The notes below the pieces were generated by a model. That model ran no database searches and had not been told where the DNA came from. It saw only the letters and a list, made by a program, of their open reading frames with translations. A program made the translations under genes and the position numbers. Shown in pieces: positions 1-7,683 of a stretch of 64,000 bases of DNA (positions are counted from its first letter, which is position 1; each line of letters begins with the position of its first letter). The stretch is from Holophagales bacterium (lineage in GTDB: Bacteria; Acidobacteriota; Thermoanaerobaculia; Multivoradales; Multivoraceae). Where the stretch lies: positions 85,411 to 149,410 of the forward strand of contig VYDI01000049.1 in the NCBI GenBank assembly GCA_009843505.1, in the 5' to 3' direction.

Positions 1-210
1 CTACTCCAGGAGCTTCCCCAACTCCTCGTTCTCGCGCATCGAGTCTTCCAGATGCTGAAGGGCGTCCGCCCGTACACGCCGCCGCGCTACGTACTCCTCC
101 ATTGCCTCGGAGAGCACTTCGGAAACGCTCCGTCTGGTCTCCCTTGCCAGGTTGCGGAGTTCGTTCCAGACCGCCTCGTCGACCCTTGAACTGATCCTGA
201 TCGTGGTCAA
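1..210 (-). CDS. Ribbon-helix-helix (CopG/RHH) DNA-binding protein, antitoxin-like
   Basis: This 69-residue protein reads as a ribbon-helix-helix fold over about its first 45 residues: an N-terminal strand (TTIRISSRV), then two helices with the typical RxSVSEVLxxAxxEYV spacing. Proteins of this kind are dimeric autorepressors or antitoxins. Its ATG overlaps the stop of the HicB-like gene upstream (ATGA), so the two are probably translated as a pair. Canonical HicB antitoxins carry a DNA-binding domain at their own C-terminus. The HicB here lacks one, so this protein may supply it in trans (inference). The stop codon is the first triplet of the window, so any toxin gene further downstream on this strand is out of view. 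Confidence 0.75.
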   Translation of the reverse strand: MTTIRISSRVDEAVWNELRNLARETRRSVSEVLSEAMEEYVARRRVRADALQHLEDSMRENEELGKLLE

Positions 211-425
211 CGGTACGCCTCCCGTTTCATCTCTTGGGGGCGTGGCGCCTCTTCCCCGTTCCTTCGCATCTCTTCTACGCAGTCGGAAACCAGCTCTCGG
301 ACGCCCTCCAGCGCTTCATCAGATGTCGGTGCCAGCCAGCTCAGTGACGGGAACTCGAGGCAGAGGCCCACGTACTCGCCGTCTTCGGCCGACCAAGTGA
401 CTTCGTAGGAGTAACGCTCGCTCAT
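207..425 (-). CDS. HicB-like antitoxin domain protein (stand-alone partial RNase H fold)
   Basis: The 72-residue protein matches the HicB-like domain seen in type II toxin-antitoxin loci: YEVTWSAEDGEYVGLC, then EFPSLSWLAPTSDEAL, then a helix ending in EEMRRNGEEAPRP. HicB normally neutralises the HicA RNase and represses its own promoter. This copy stops right after the core domain and has no C-terminal RHH or HTH region; that role may fall to the overlapping RHH gene. It starts only 8 bases after the stop of the exonuclease III-like gene, so the three genes look like one transcript. No HicA (a short double-stranded-RNA-binding-fold protein with a catalytic His) is visible in the window. The family call is firm; the toxin partner is unknown. 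Confidence 0.8.
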   Translation of the reverse strand: MSERYSYEVTWSAEDGEYVGLCLEFPSLSWLAPTSDEALEGVRELVSDCVEEMRRNGEEAPRPQEMKREAYR

Positions 426-433
426 TGCGCCTA

Positions 434-1219
434 CTATGTCGGATCAGCGAGGCGGACGATCACCGGAGCGCTGGCCGGCCAGGTCCTGCCAGGCAGCCCG
501 TCGACCGGGGCCCGGTACTCGAGATCGACGTGCGCGGAGGCTACGGAGTCCGCGGTGCTCTCGCTTCCGAGGACAAGTTGCAGCCTCGTCGTGGGCGGAA
601 GCCGGCGATTGAAGCCATAGTTGAGGCCCGGTTCCGGAACCGGATTGACGCGCCGGTAAAGATCCACGAACCCGGTCTCGAGGATCGTCTGCAATCGCTT
701 CTGCTCGTCCAGAGTGCAGTTGAGGACTCCGCGCTCCGCCGGAACGTCGGGCAGCACGTTGAAGTCGCCGCAGAGCAGAGAACGGTCGGACTCAATCCTT
801 CGCCCCTTGAGGTGAGCGATCAGGCGATCCAGCCAGGCGACCTTGTACGCAAGAGCACCTTCCTTCCCCCGCACCGCAGGATTGCCGTAGGGTGCATAGA
901 CGGACGAAACCACGAGATCACCGATTCGGGCAGTCAAGAACCCGTCATCGTCCGGACTGTCGCCACTTGGTAGTCCGCGATCCAGAATCTCGAGCGCGGG
1001 CAGACCGTGTCGGCTCAGCAAGGCAACGCCAAAGCGGGACTGCCGGCGAAGGGGCGCGGACCGGTAGCCGACTCGACCAAGCGCCTCCGTTGGGAAGTCC
1101 TCTTCCGAAACGCGGATCTTCTGAAGCGCCACCACATCGGGACGCCGGCGCTCCAGCCAGTGGCAGAGAACGTCCAGGTAGCCACGCACACCGCCGATGC
1201 ACCAGGTAGCGACCCTCAT
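434..1219 (-). CDS. Exonuclease III (Xth/AP endonuclease)-family protein with most catalytic residues lost
   Basis: The 261-residue protein aligns along its whole length with exonuclease III, an EEP-fold AP endonuclease: N-terminal ATW..GG.RG, then PDVVALQ, FGVALLSRHG, LLCGDFNVLP and a C-terminal APV strand. Key residues are changed. The metal-site Asn7 is Cys7, Glu34 of the LQE motif is Lys34, Asp229 of the RIDL motif is Gln, and the SDH motif near the C-terminus has become AS. Only the GDxN pair remains. Start chosen at 1219, where MRVATW aligns with the family N-terminus; the frame stays open upstream to 1282. It lies 8 bases from the HicB-like gene and probably shares its transcript. I infer a catalytically dead or repurposed DNA-binding protein; the sequence does not show a role. 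Confidence 0.8.
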   Translation of the reverse strand: MRVATWCIGGVRGYLDVLCHWLERRRPDVVALQKIRVSEEDFPTEALGRVGYRSAPLRRQSRFGVALLSRHGLPALEILDRGLPSGDSPDDDGFLTARIGDLVVSSVYAPYGNPAVRGKEGALAYKVAWLDRLIAHLKGRRIESDRSLLCGDFNVLPDVPAERGVLNCTLDEQKRLQTILETGFVDLYRRVNPVPEPGLNYGFNRRLPPTTRLQLVLGSESTADSVASAHVDLEYRAPVDGLPGRTWPASAPVIVRLADPT

Positions 1220-1360
1220 CTGCCGAGCCGCTCGTCCCGGAAGACGGCCGGCAGCTCCCTCGAGTTGATCTTGATCTTCCACATCCCTGCCTCGCCGCTC
1301 GCCTCGAACCAGCGAGAGCTACAAGGCTAGCTTGGAACGACGTCGTCCAGGCAGGCTTGA

Positions 1361-2143
1361 TCACGCTGTCAGGCGAACCTCGAAAACAGGATGCCTCCGT
1401 GGCCGCTCACCCGGCACGTAGTGCCCCATCAAGAAGACTCGATCGAAGTTCTCTGGAGCGCGCACTTCCGTCTCGTCCAAGTACTCGGCCAAGTGATCCT
1501 GCAGGTAGAGCTCGGGCGTAAAGATCAGCAGAAGACTGCCCTGCAGGCGAGAGTCGAGCGCGTTTACACCGTCCTTCCGCATTCTCTTCGCTTTCTTGGC
1601 TCCGGCCTTCTCGTCCTTTGTTCTGACACTGTCTGCTAGCCGCGTCCGAAACAGCTCAAGCGTCCACTCGATCCCCCGGCCCTTGTACCGGTCCGGGCTT
1701 ACTCTGACCTCCTGTTCCCACTTGGCCTTCTCGTCCGAGTCAAACTCAGCGCCATGCCAGCGGAAGTCAAGTATGCCGTTCTGCCGCTTCTTCCACGTCA
1801 GAGTCGTCACTCTGCGATCGGACGTGGCGAACCGGATCGCGTGCTTCTTCGGATACTCCACCAAATCCGTCACCTCGATGCCGACCAGCTTCCCATCTAC
1901 TCTGGCCAGGACGTCCGGCGGGTCGTCGCGGTTCGACCGGATGCAAGAGATCGAGTACCCGACCTTCTCCATTTCCTTGGCCCAGTCCTGGACCTTCTCT
2001 ACTTCGGCAAGCTCTCTGTAGTCATGGATGTTGTCTAGGTAGGGCGAGTAGGGACTGCTCTTTTCAGCGATCCGCTGCATCTCCTCAAGCACTTCAGCAT
2101 CGACTGCGGCCTCTTCGCACCGCTTCTTCTTTCTGTCCGGCAT
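1361..2143 (-). CDS. Uncharacterised protein with PD-(D/E)XK-like nuclease motif
   Basis: The 260-residue protein carries PPDVLARVDG followed by GIEVTDL (Asp77, Glu90, Thr92 from the chosen start). This resembles the PD...ExT variant of the PD-(D/E)XK nuclease core, with Thr in place of the usual Lys. A Lys/Arg-rich stretch (about residues 185-200, AGAKKAKRMRK) and a C-terminal ...FEVRL strand follow. Start placed at 2143 because GGAGGAAG lies just upstream of that ATG; an upstream in-frame start at 2170 lacks this. It is co-directional with the exonuclease III-like/HicB/RHH genes, 141 bases before them, a gap in which I see nothing specific. It could be a solitary restriction-type or repair nuclease; substrate and activity are unknown. 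Confidence 0.5.
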   Translation of the reverse strand: MPDRKKKRCEEAAVDAEVLEEMQRIAEKSSPYSPYLDNIHDYRELAEVEKVQDWAKEMEKVGYSISCIRSNRDDPPDVLARVDGKLVGIEVTDLVEYPKKHAIRFATSDRRVTTLTWKKRQNGILDFRWHGAEFDSDEKAKWEQEVRVSPDRYKGRGIEWTLELFRTRLADSVRTKDEKAGAKKAKRMRKDGVNALDSRLQGSLLLIFTPELYLQDHLAEYLDETEVRAPENFDRVFLMGHYVPGERPRRHPVFEVRLTA

Positions 2144-2271
2144 GGCTTCCTCCAGTAACGGGGGGACCAACCCCGCGTTGCGTGACTAGGTAGCGACATT
2201 CGCTTTCACCCTGTCATGCGGACGCTTAGGCGGAGTCCGTTACGTAGCAGGCTGCCCGTCGGCATAGCAAG

Positions 2272-2332
2272 ATGGTCGCCGCTTCGCGGCGCAGCTTCCT
2301 CAGAAGCCGGCGAGGACGCCGGCGCACCCAGT
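2272..2332 (-). repeat. Palindromic repeat, copy A (intergenic)
   Basis: Two hairpins in tandem: GCCGCTTCGCGGC, then stem GCCGGC / loop GAGGAC / stem GCCGGC, ending in GCACCCAGT. It lies between the permease stop at 2341 and the PD-(D/E)XK-like gene. The rest of the 2144-2340 gap shows nothing recognisable. Confidence 0.8.
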
Positions 2333-2340
2333 GGGTGGCA

Positions 2341-3279
2341 TCAGTGAATCACCCCCCGCAGCCGCGGATCCAACAGATCCCGCAGCGCATCTCCCACGCA
2401 ATTGAACGACAGCACCAGCAGGAAGATCGCCACGCCCGGGACGATCGACAGCAGGGGCTGCTGCTCGAGCATCGGGAAGGCCTGCTGGAGCATGTTGCCC
2501 CAGGTCGGCGTGGGCGGCTGGATGCCGACGCCGACGAAGCCGAGGGCCGCTTCGGTGAGGACGGCGTAGCCCATGCTGAGGGTGCTCTGGACGATCACCG
2601 GGGCGATGCAGTTAGGCAGGATGTGGCGGGCGATGATGCGCGGGTGGCTCAGGCCGAGTGACTCGGCGGCCTTGACGAAGTCGCGCTCGCGGATGGAGAG
2701 CCCCTGGCTGCGGACGATCCTTGCCATCCAGGGGACGTTGGCGATGCCGATGGCGATGATCACCGTGCGCAGCGAGCCGCCGAGGGCGGCGGCCAGGCCG
2801 ACCGCGATCAGCAGGCTGGGAAAGGTGACCAGCGCGTCCATGAGCCGCATCAGCACGTCGTCGACGCGGCCGCGGAAGTAGACGGAGAGCAGGCCGAGAG
2901 GCACGCCCAGCAGCACGCCCAGGCCGACCGCACCGAGGCTGACGGAAAGCGCGATCCGGGCGCCGACAATCAGCCGCGCCAGCGTGTCGCGGCCCATCTG
3001 GTCGGAGCCGAGCCAGTGCGCGGCGCTGGGACCCGAAAGCAGGTTGTCGAAGTCCATCTCCTCGGCGTCGACGGGGACGATCCAGGGCGCCAGCACCGCC
3101 GCCGCGGCGATCAGCGCCAGCACGACGAGGCCAGCGAGCGCCTGCGGCACGGAGGCGAGCTTGCGCAGCAGCTCGAGGGTCGGGTGGCTGCGGGCTGCGG
3201 AGCCTCCAGAGGCCGGCGCTTCGCGCCGGATGCCGGCGGGGACGCCGGCGTACCCAGTGCTGCGCTCGCTCCTAGTCAC
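2341..3279 (-). CDS. Dipeptide/oligopeptide ABC transporter permease (DppC/OppC type)
   Basis: Inner-membrane permease of 312 residues, the second of two in a peptide importer. It has a first membrane helix at about residues 47-70, a periplasmic loop with HWLGSDQMGRDTLAR (the family hallmark), and the EAA-like coupling loop EAALGFVGVG...PTWGNML near the C-terminus. The GTG start overlaps the end of the partner permease gene by 8 bases. Residues 9-25 (GYAGVPAGIRREAPASG) are encoded by a palindromic repeat. No ATG, GTG or TTG lies between the repeat and the residues just before helix 1, apart from a GTG at about residue 44 without a visible ribosome-binding site. So the repeat is probably translated as an N-terminal extension. 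Confidence 0.93.
   Translation of the reverse strand: MTRSERSTGYAGVPAGIRREAPASGGSAARSHPTLELLRKLASVPQALAGLVVLALIAAAAVLAPWIVPVDAEEMDFDNLLSGPSAAHWLGSDQMGRDTLARLIVGARIALSVSLGAVGLGVLLGVPLGLLSVYFRGRVDDVLMRLMDALVTFPSLLIAVGLAAALGGSLRTVIIAIGIANVPWMARIVRSQGLSIRERDFVKAAESLGLSHPRIIARHILPNCIAPVIVQSTLSMGYAVLTEAALGFVGVGIQPPTPTWGNMLQQAFPMLEQQPLLSIVPGVAIFLLVLSFNCVGDALRDLLDPRLRGVIH
3211..3258 (-). repeat. Palindromic repeat, copy B (within permease N-terminus)
   Basis: Stem GGCCGGCGC / GCGCCGG, then stem GCCGGC / loop GGGGAC / stem GCCGGC, then GTACCCAGT. Nearly identical to the copy at 38799-38851. It lies just inside the 5' end of the DppC-type permease gene, in the frame that yields TGYAGVPAGIRREAPASG. Confidence 0.85.
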
Positions 3280-4225
3280 CGAACTTGATCCTCGGGTCGA
3301 GCCAGGCGCAGGCGAGGTCGGTGACCAGGTTGGCGGCGAGCACCGCGACCGCCATCAGCAGCACCGCCGCCTGCACGACCAGGAAGTCGCGGGCGAAGAT
3401 CGCCTGCACGATGTACTGGCCGGTACCGGGGATGCCGAAGAGCGTCTCGATGACGATGGCACCGGCGAAGATCCTGCCGGTCTGAAGCCCGAGGATCGTG
3501 ATCACCGGCAGCAGCGCGTTGCGCAGGGCATGCGACCAGATCACCGTGCGCTCGCGGGAGCCCCGGGCGCGCGAGGTGCGCAGGTAGTCCTGGGCGAGCA
3601 CCTCCAGCATGGCCGAGCGGCTCTGCCGCATGATCAGCGCGCAGCTCGTCACGCCGAGGGCGAACGCCGGCAGGACCATGTGGCGCAGGCTCTGCAGCGG
3701 GTCGTCGAAGAGGCTCACGTAGCCCTGGCTCGGCAGCCAGCCGAGCCCCACGCCGAAGAGCAGGATCGCCATGATGCCGAGCCAGAAGTTCGGGATGGCG
3801 ACCCCGCCGATCGAGACCACCGTCGCCGCGTAGTCGATCGGTTTGCCGCGATAGACGGCGGAGGCGATACCCGCAGGCACCCCGACGAGCACCGCGAGGA
3901 TCCAGGCCGCGAGGCCGAACTGCAGGGTCACCAGAGCCCGGCCGCCGAGTTCCTCCGCGACGGGCCGCATGTTCTGGGTCGAACGGCCGAAGTCGCCCTG
4001 CAGGACGTTGCCGAGCCAGATCAGGTACTGGACGATCACCGGTTCGTCCAGGTGGTGACGTTCGCGGATGAGCTGCAACTGCTCCTCGTCGAGCGCCTCG
4101 CCGGGCCCGATGAACGCCCGCGCCGGGTCGCCCGGAATCGCGAGCATCAACGCGAACACCAGGAACGTGACCAGGAGGAGGACGGGCACCGCCTGCAACA
4201 GCCGGCGCGCGAGGTAGCTGCGCAT
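3272..4225 (-). CDS. Dipeptide/oligopeptide ABC transporter permease (DppB/OppB type)
   Basis: This 317-residue inner-membrane permease begins with the typical MRSYLARRLLQAVPVLLLVTFLVF helix and carries the DppB-type GDPA motif (residues about 32-36), a long periplasmic loop, and an EAA-like loop in IVIETLFGIPGTGQYIVQAI. It would pair with the adjacent DppC-type permease to import short peptides delivered by the lipoprotein encoded just upstream. The start lies 10 bases after the binding-protein stop, and the stop overlaps the next permease. No ATP-binding subunits (DppD/DppF) appear in the window, so they must be encoded elsewhere. Confidence 0.93.
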   Translation of the reverse strand: MRSYLARRLLQAVPVLLLVTFLVFALMLAIPGDPARAFIGPGEALDEEQLQLIRERHHLDEPVIVQYLIWLGNVLQGDFGRSTQNMRPVAEELGGRALVTLQFGLAAWILAVLVGVPAGIASAVYRGKPIDYAATVVSIGGVAIPNFWLGIMAILLFGVGLGWLPSQGYVSLFDDPLQSLRHMVLPAFALGVTSCALIMRQSRSAMLEVLAQDYLRTSRARGSRERTVIWSHALRNALLPVITILGLQTGRIFAGAIVIETLFGIPGTGQYIVQAIFARDFLVVQAAVLLMAVAVLAANLVTDLACAWLDPRIKFGD

Positions 4226-4235
4226 TTGGCCGGTG

Positions 4236-5873
4236 CTACTCCTCCAGCCAGATCGTCGCGAAGTTCATCTTGCCGTCCCAGCCCATCAACTGATCGAGGT
4301 TGCGCACCCGGCCGGGCGCCGCCGCGAAGGTCACGCCGTAGAGCAGCGGCGTGAACCAGGCCTCGCCGAGCACCGTCCGGTTGAGCTCGACGTAGACCTG
4401 TTTGCGGGCCTCGTTGTCGTAGAGCGAGGCGCCCAACTCCACCAGTTCGTCGACGTCCGGCCGCAGCACGTTGCCCGGGTTGTAGTAACCGTCGCTCTTG
4501 TAGGCCAGCGACGCCATCCAGTCCGGCTCGGGATAGCGGCTCCAGGAGGTGATGAACATCGGGTACTCCTGGCCGTGGTTGAACCGCTCGGTCGCCGGTC
4601 CGCTCGACAGCACGTCGATGTCCATGTGGATGCCGATCTCTTTCAGCATCGCCCGCACGACCTCGGCACTGGAAACGAGCAGGGGGTTGTGGTGGGTGAC
4701 GGCGGTGAACTCCAGGCCGCTCTCACGCCCTGCCTCTCTGAGGTACTGGCGGGCCTTGTCGACGTCGTAGGTCGGCCGCTCGTCGTCCGGCTCGTGGACC
4801 CAGGAACCGACCGGCCACATGCCCGCGTCGGCCTCGATCGCCCGGCCGAAGAAGATCGCCCTGTTGATCACGGTCGGGTCGACGGCGTGGGCGATCGCCA
4901 GCCGGACGTTCACGTCGTCGAGCGGCGGCTTGTCGACGTTGAAGACCAGCGTGAGCGCAATGCCTCCTCCCGGCATCGTCTCGATCCGGACCCGCTCGTC
5001 CCGCTCAAAGGTCGACACGTCCTTGTAGGGCAGGTAGGTGACGTCGATCTCGCCGGTGCGCAGGGCGGCGGCGCGGACGGTCTCGTCGCGGATCACCCGG
5101 ACCGTCACCTCGTCGAGATACGGAAGCTGGTTGCCGTGCTCGTCGCGGCCCCAGTAGTCCTCGTTGCGCACGAAGTGCACGAGGGTGCCGGTGATCACTT
5201 CCTTCACCCTGAACGGCCCGGTTCCCGAGGGGCTCCAGCCGTAGTCGGCGCCGAGCGACTCGATCGCGGCCGGCGAGCTCATCACGCCGCCACGGTCGGC
5301 CAGCATGCCGAAACCCGCGCCCCACGGCCCGGCCAGATCGAAGCGCACCGTGTACTCGTCGATCACTTCGACCCCCTCGATCACCGCCAGCGATGCGCGC
5401 GGCGTGGCGACGGTCGCGGGGTCCAGGATCCGCTCGATGTTGGTCTTGACCGCATGGGCATTGAAGGGAGTGTCGTCATGGAAGACGACGCCCTCCCGCA
5501 GGTGGAACGTGATCGAGTCGGGATCCGTCGCGATCTCCCAGGAGGTTGCGAGCGAGGTCTCCGGCCGCGGATGGAGTTGCTGGTCCGCGTCGACCAGTTG
5601 ATCGAAGATCTGCCGCCAGAAGTAGGCATCGGCGCCCGACCGGCCGAGGATCGCGTCGAGCGACGTGGGCTCCAGAGAGTGGCCCACCCGCAGGTGGCCG
5701 CCGTAGCGCGGGCCGCCGACGGCGGGGGGTCGGGGCGCCAGGGTGCCAGACTCCAGCCGGTCGGCGCGACTCTCGGGCGCGCAGCCGACGAGGAAGGTCA
5801 GTAGCGCTGCAAGCAGAAGGAGCGGCGCGGATACGCTCAACCTCAACGGCGACGGCAGCGGAACAACAGACAT
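4236..5873 (-). CDS. Peptide ABC transporter substrate-binding lipoprotein (SBP_bac_5 family)
   Basis: Family 5 extracytoplasmic solute-binding protein, about 545 residues. Start set at 5873 so that the protein opens with a short basic-to-hydrophobic signal (SAPLLLLAALLTFLVGC) with a lipobox at LVGC; an upstream in-frame Met at 5951 would bury it. The family hallmarks follow: GGHLRVGHSLEPTSLDAI, then the ATSWEIATDPDSITFHLREG region and FHDDTPFNAHAVK. It should capture peptides or a related substrate in the periplasm and deliver them to the DppBC-type permeases directly downstream. It is divergent from the sulfatase gene, with only about 41 bases between starts. Confidence 0.92.
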   Translation of the reverse strand: MSVVPLPSPLRLSVSAPLLLLAALLTFLVGCAPESRADRLESGTLAPRPPAVGGPRYGGHLRVGHSLEPTSLDAILGRSGADAYFWRQIFDQLVDADQQLHPRPETSLATSWEIATDPDSITFHLREGVVFHDDTPFNAHAVKTNIERILDPATVATPRASLAVIEGVEVIDEYTVRFDLAGPWGAGFGMLADRGGVMSSPAAIESLGADYGWSPSGTGPFRVKEVITGTLVHFVRNEDYWGRDEHGNQLPYLDEVTVRVIRDETVRAAALRTGEIDVTYLPYKDVSTFERDERVRIETMPGGGIALTLVFNVDKPPLDDVNVRLAIAHAVDPTVINRAIFFGRAIEADAGMWPVGSWVHEPDDERPTYDVDKARQYLREAGRESGLEFTAVTHHNPLLVSSAEVVRAMLKEIGIHMDIDVLSSGPATERFNHGQEYPMFITSWSRYPEPDWMASLAYKSDGYYNPGNVLRPDVDELVELGASLYDNEARKQVYVELNRTVLGEAWFTPLLYGVTFAAAPGRVRNLDQLMGWDGKMNFATIWLEE

Positions 5874-5914
5874 CTCGGAATCGTGCAACTCTAATGACTC
5901 GCGGGACGCAGGCC

Positions 5915-7519
5915 ATGAAGAAGCAAATCGCACTCCCGGTGCTCGGCGCACTGCTCGCCGTGCCCTGCGCCGCGCAGCCCGGCGACCGGTCGGACCAGCT
6001 CCTTCTGGCGGCCGCGGCGCCGAACCGGCAGACCGACCTCGAAGAGCGCCCCAACGTCCTGTTCATCGTCGCCGACGACCTGAACGTCGCGCTCGGCGCC
6101 TACCTCGACTCGGCGCCGTCTCCGCAGTACGCGGGCGCGAAGACCCCGAACCTGGACCGGCTGGCCGCGGAGGGCATCCGCTTCGACCGCGCCTACGTGC
6201 AGAACCCGCTCTGCAACCCGTCGCGGACTTCGTTCCTGAGCGGACTCCGGCCGCCCACAACCGAGATCTACAACGGGCAGACCCCTCCCCGCACGAAGAT
6301 CGGCGACGATCTGCGCATGCTGCCCGAGCACTTCCACGACAATGGCTACTTCACGGCCCGGGTCGGGAAGATCGCGCACAACATCTTCGAGCACGCGGTG
6401 TCCTGGGACGTATCGAACTTCGCCCTGTCGCGAGAGCCCGAGATGCGCCTTCATCTGCCGGGCTACCTGCCCGGAGTCGACCTCTCCGTCGAACGCGACA
6501 ACACCTGGACGGACGGCTCCGAGGACGGCATGTCCCGCGCCGATGTCCTCAGAACCCTGGGGCGGCCGGCGGGCCTGCCCCTGTCGTGGCGCGCGACGCG
6601 CGAATCGCCGCGCATGACGCCGGACGGAACCACGGCGACTCGCATCGTCCAGTTGATGGCGCGGAACCGGGACAAGCCCTTCTTCATCGCCGCCGGTTTT
6701 CACAAGCCCCACCAGCCGTGGGTCGGCCCCGTGGAGTTCTTCGACCAGCACCCGGTCGATGAGATTCAACTGCCGCAGACGCCGCCGGACGACACGGACG
6801 ACCTGCCCGCCGCGGCGTTCCGAATCCTGCCGGACGACGCCGCCCACACGGAGAGGCAGCGCAAGCAGGCGATCGCCGCGTACCACGCGATGGTCACGAT
6901 GACCGACTTCTACGTCGGCCAGTTGCTGGACGCCCTCGAGCTGCTCGATCTCGCCGACTCCACGATCGTCGTGTTCACCAGCGACCACGGCTTTCAGTTG
7001 AACGAGCACGGCGGGCTGTGGCGCAAGACGGTCCAGTTCGAGGAGTCGACCCGCGTGCCGCTCCTCGTCCGGCTTCCGGGAGGCGGCCAGGCCGGTGAGG
7101 TCGCGGCCGGACTCGTGGAACTGGTCGACCTGTACCCAACGCTCGTCGAATTGGCCAACCTGCCGGCCCCGGCGCATGAACTCGAAGGCACGAGCTTCAG
7201 GCCGCTGCTCGACGATCCGGCCCGCCCGTGGAAGTCGGCGGCCTTCTCGGAATCGATCCGCCAGGGCTTCCACGGCCGCACCCTGCGAACGCAGCGCTAC
7301 CGTTACACGGAGTGGACGCCGCTGAGGGCAACGGGCGACGAGACCGAGCGCGAGCTCTACGATCTCGAGGAAGACCCTTTCGAGTACGAGAACCTGGCTT
7401 CCGATCCAGATCGCCGTGAGCAGATCGAGGAACTGTCCCGCCGCCTGCACGCGGGCTGGCGAGCGGCGTTGCCTAGCGGCCGGCGCCTTGGCCGGACGCC
7501 TCCGGAAGAGTCGATCTGA
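5915..7519 (+). CDS. Exported sulfatase, iduronate-2-sulfatase-like
   Basis: Type I sulfatase of 534 residues. A signal peptide (MKKQIALPVLGALLAVPCAA) precedes NVLFIVADDLN with its metal-binding Asp pair. The active-site signature is C100-NPSR, the C-x-(P/S)-x-R motif whose Cys becomes formylglycine. The C-terminal FTSDHGFQLNEHGGLWRK motif and the whole layout fit the iduronate-2-sulfatase/choline-sulfatase-like group, so a sulfated glycan is the likely substrate (inference from family). Start taken at 5915; an in-frame ATG at 5894 is possible and the frame is open much further upstream. An ABC exporter and a GH32-type hydrolase follow on the same strand, suggesting a carbohydrate-related cluster. 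Confidence 0.9.
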   Translation: MKKQIALPVLGALLAVPCAAQPGDRSDQLLLAAAAPNRQTDLEERPNVLFIVADDLNVALGAYLDSAPSPQYAGAKTPNLDRLAAEGIRFDRAYVQNPLCNPSRTSFLSGLRPPTTEIYNGQTPPRTKIGDDLRMLPEHFHDNGYFTARVGKIAHNIFEHAVSWDVSNFALSREPEMRLHLPGYLPGVDLSVERDNTWTDGSEDGMSRADVLRTLGRPAGLPLSWRATRESPRMTPDGTTATRIVQLMARNRDKPFFIAAGFHKPHQPWVGPVEFFDQHPVDEIQLPQTPPDDTDDLPAAAFRILPDDAAHTERQRKQAIAAYHAMVTMTDFYVGQLLDALELLDLADSTIVVFTSDHGFQLNEHGGLWRKTVQFEESTRVPLLVRLPGGGQAGEVAAGLVELVDLYPTLVELANLPAPAHELEGTSFRPLLDDPARPWKSAAFSESIRQGFHGRTLRTQRYRYTEWTPLRATGDETERELYDLEEDPFEYENLASDPDRREQIEELSRRLHAGWRAALPSGRRLGRTPPEESI

Positions 7520-7683
7520 CGCAGCCCGCAACCGCCCCGCGACTCCCGGACCGCCGCCAAACGTGGCGGGCAAGGCTCCGAGAGGGAGAGAAAGCGCTCG
7601 ATCGTTCGGCGAGCGCGCTCGACACACAAACCGACATCCCGTTCCGGGAAGTCCTGCGCATCTTCGGACGGGCCCTCTCCTAC

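Noticed and set aside
1..425. A HicA toxin gene in the window
   Set aside because: No short frame with HicA features is seen upstream or between the genes; if present it lies beyond the left edge.
5..5951. Very long antisense open frames over real genes (for example 4233-5804 plus and 2984-4354 plus)
   Set aside because: High GC leaves few stop codons, so the antisense frames of real genes stay open. These frames have unnatural Arg/Gly/His-rich composition and no recognisable motifs.
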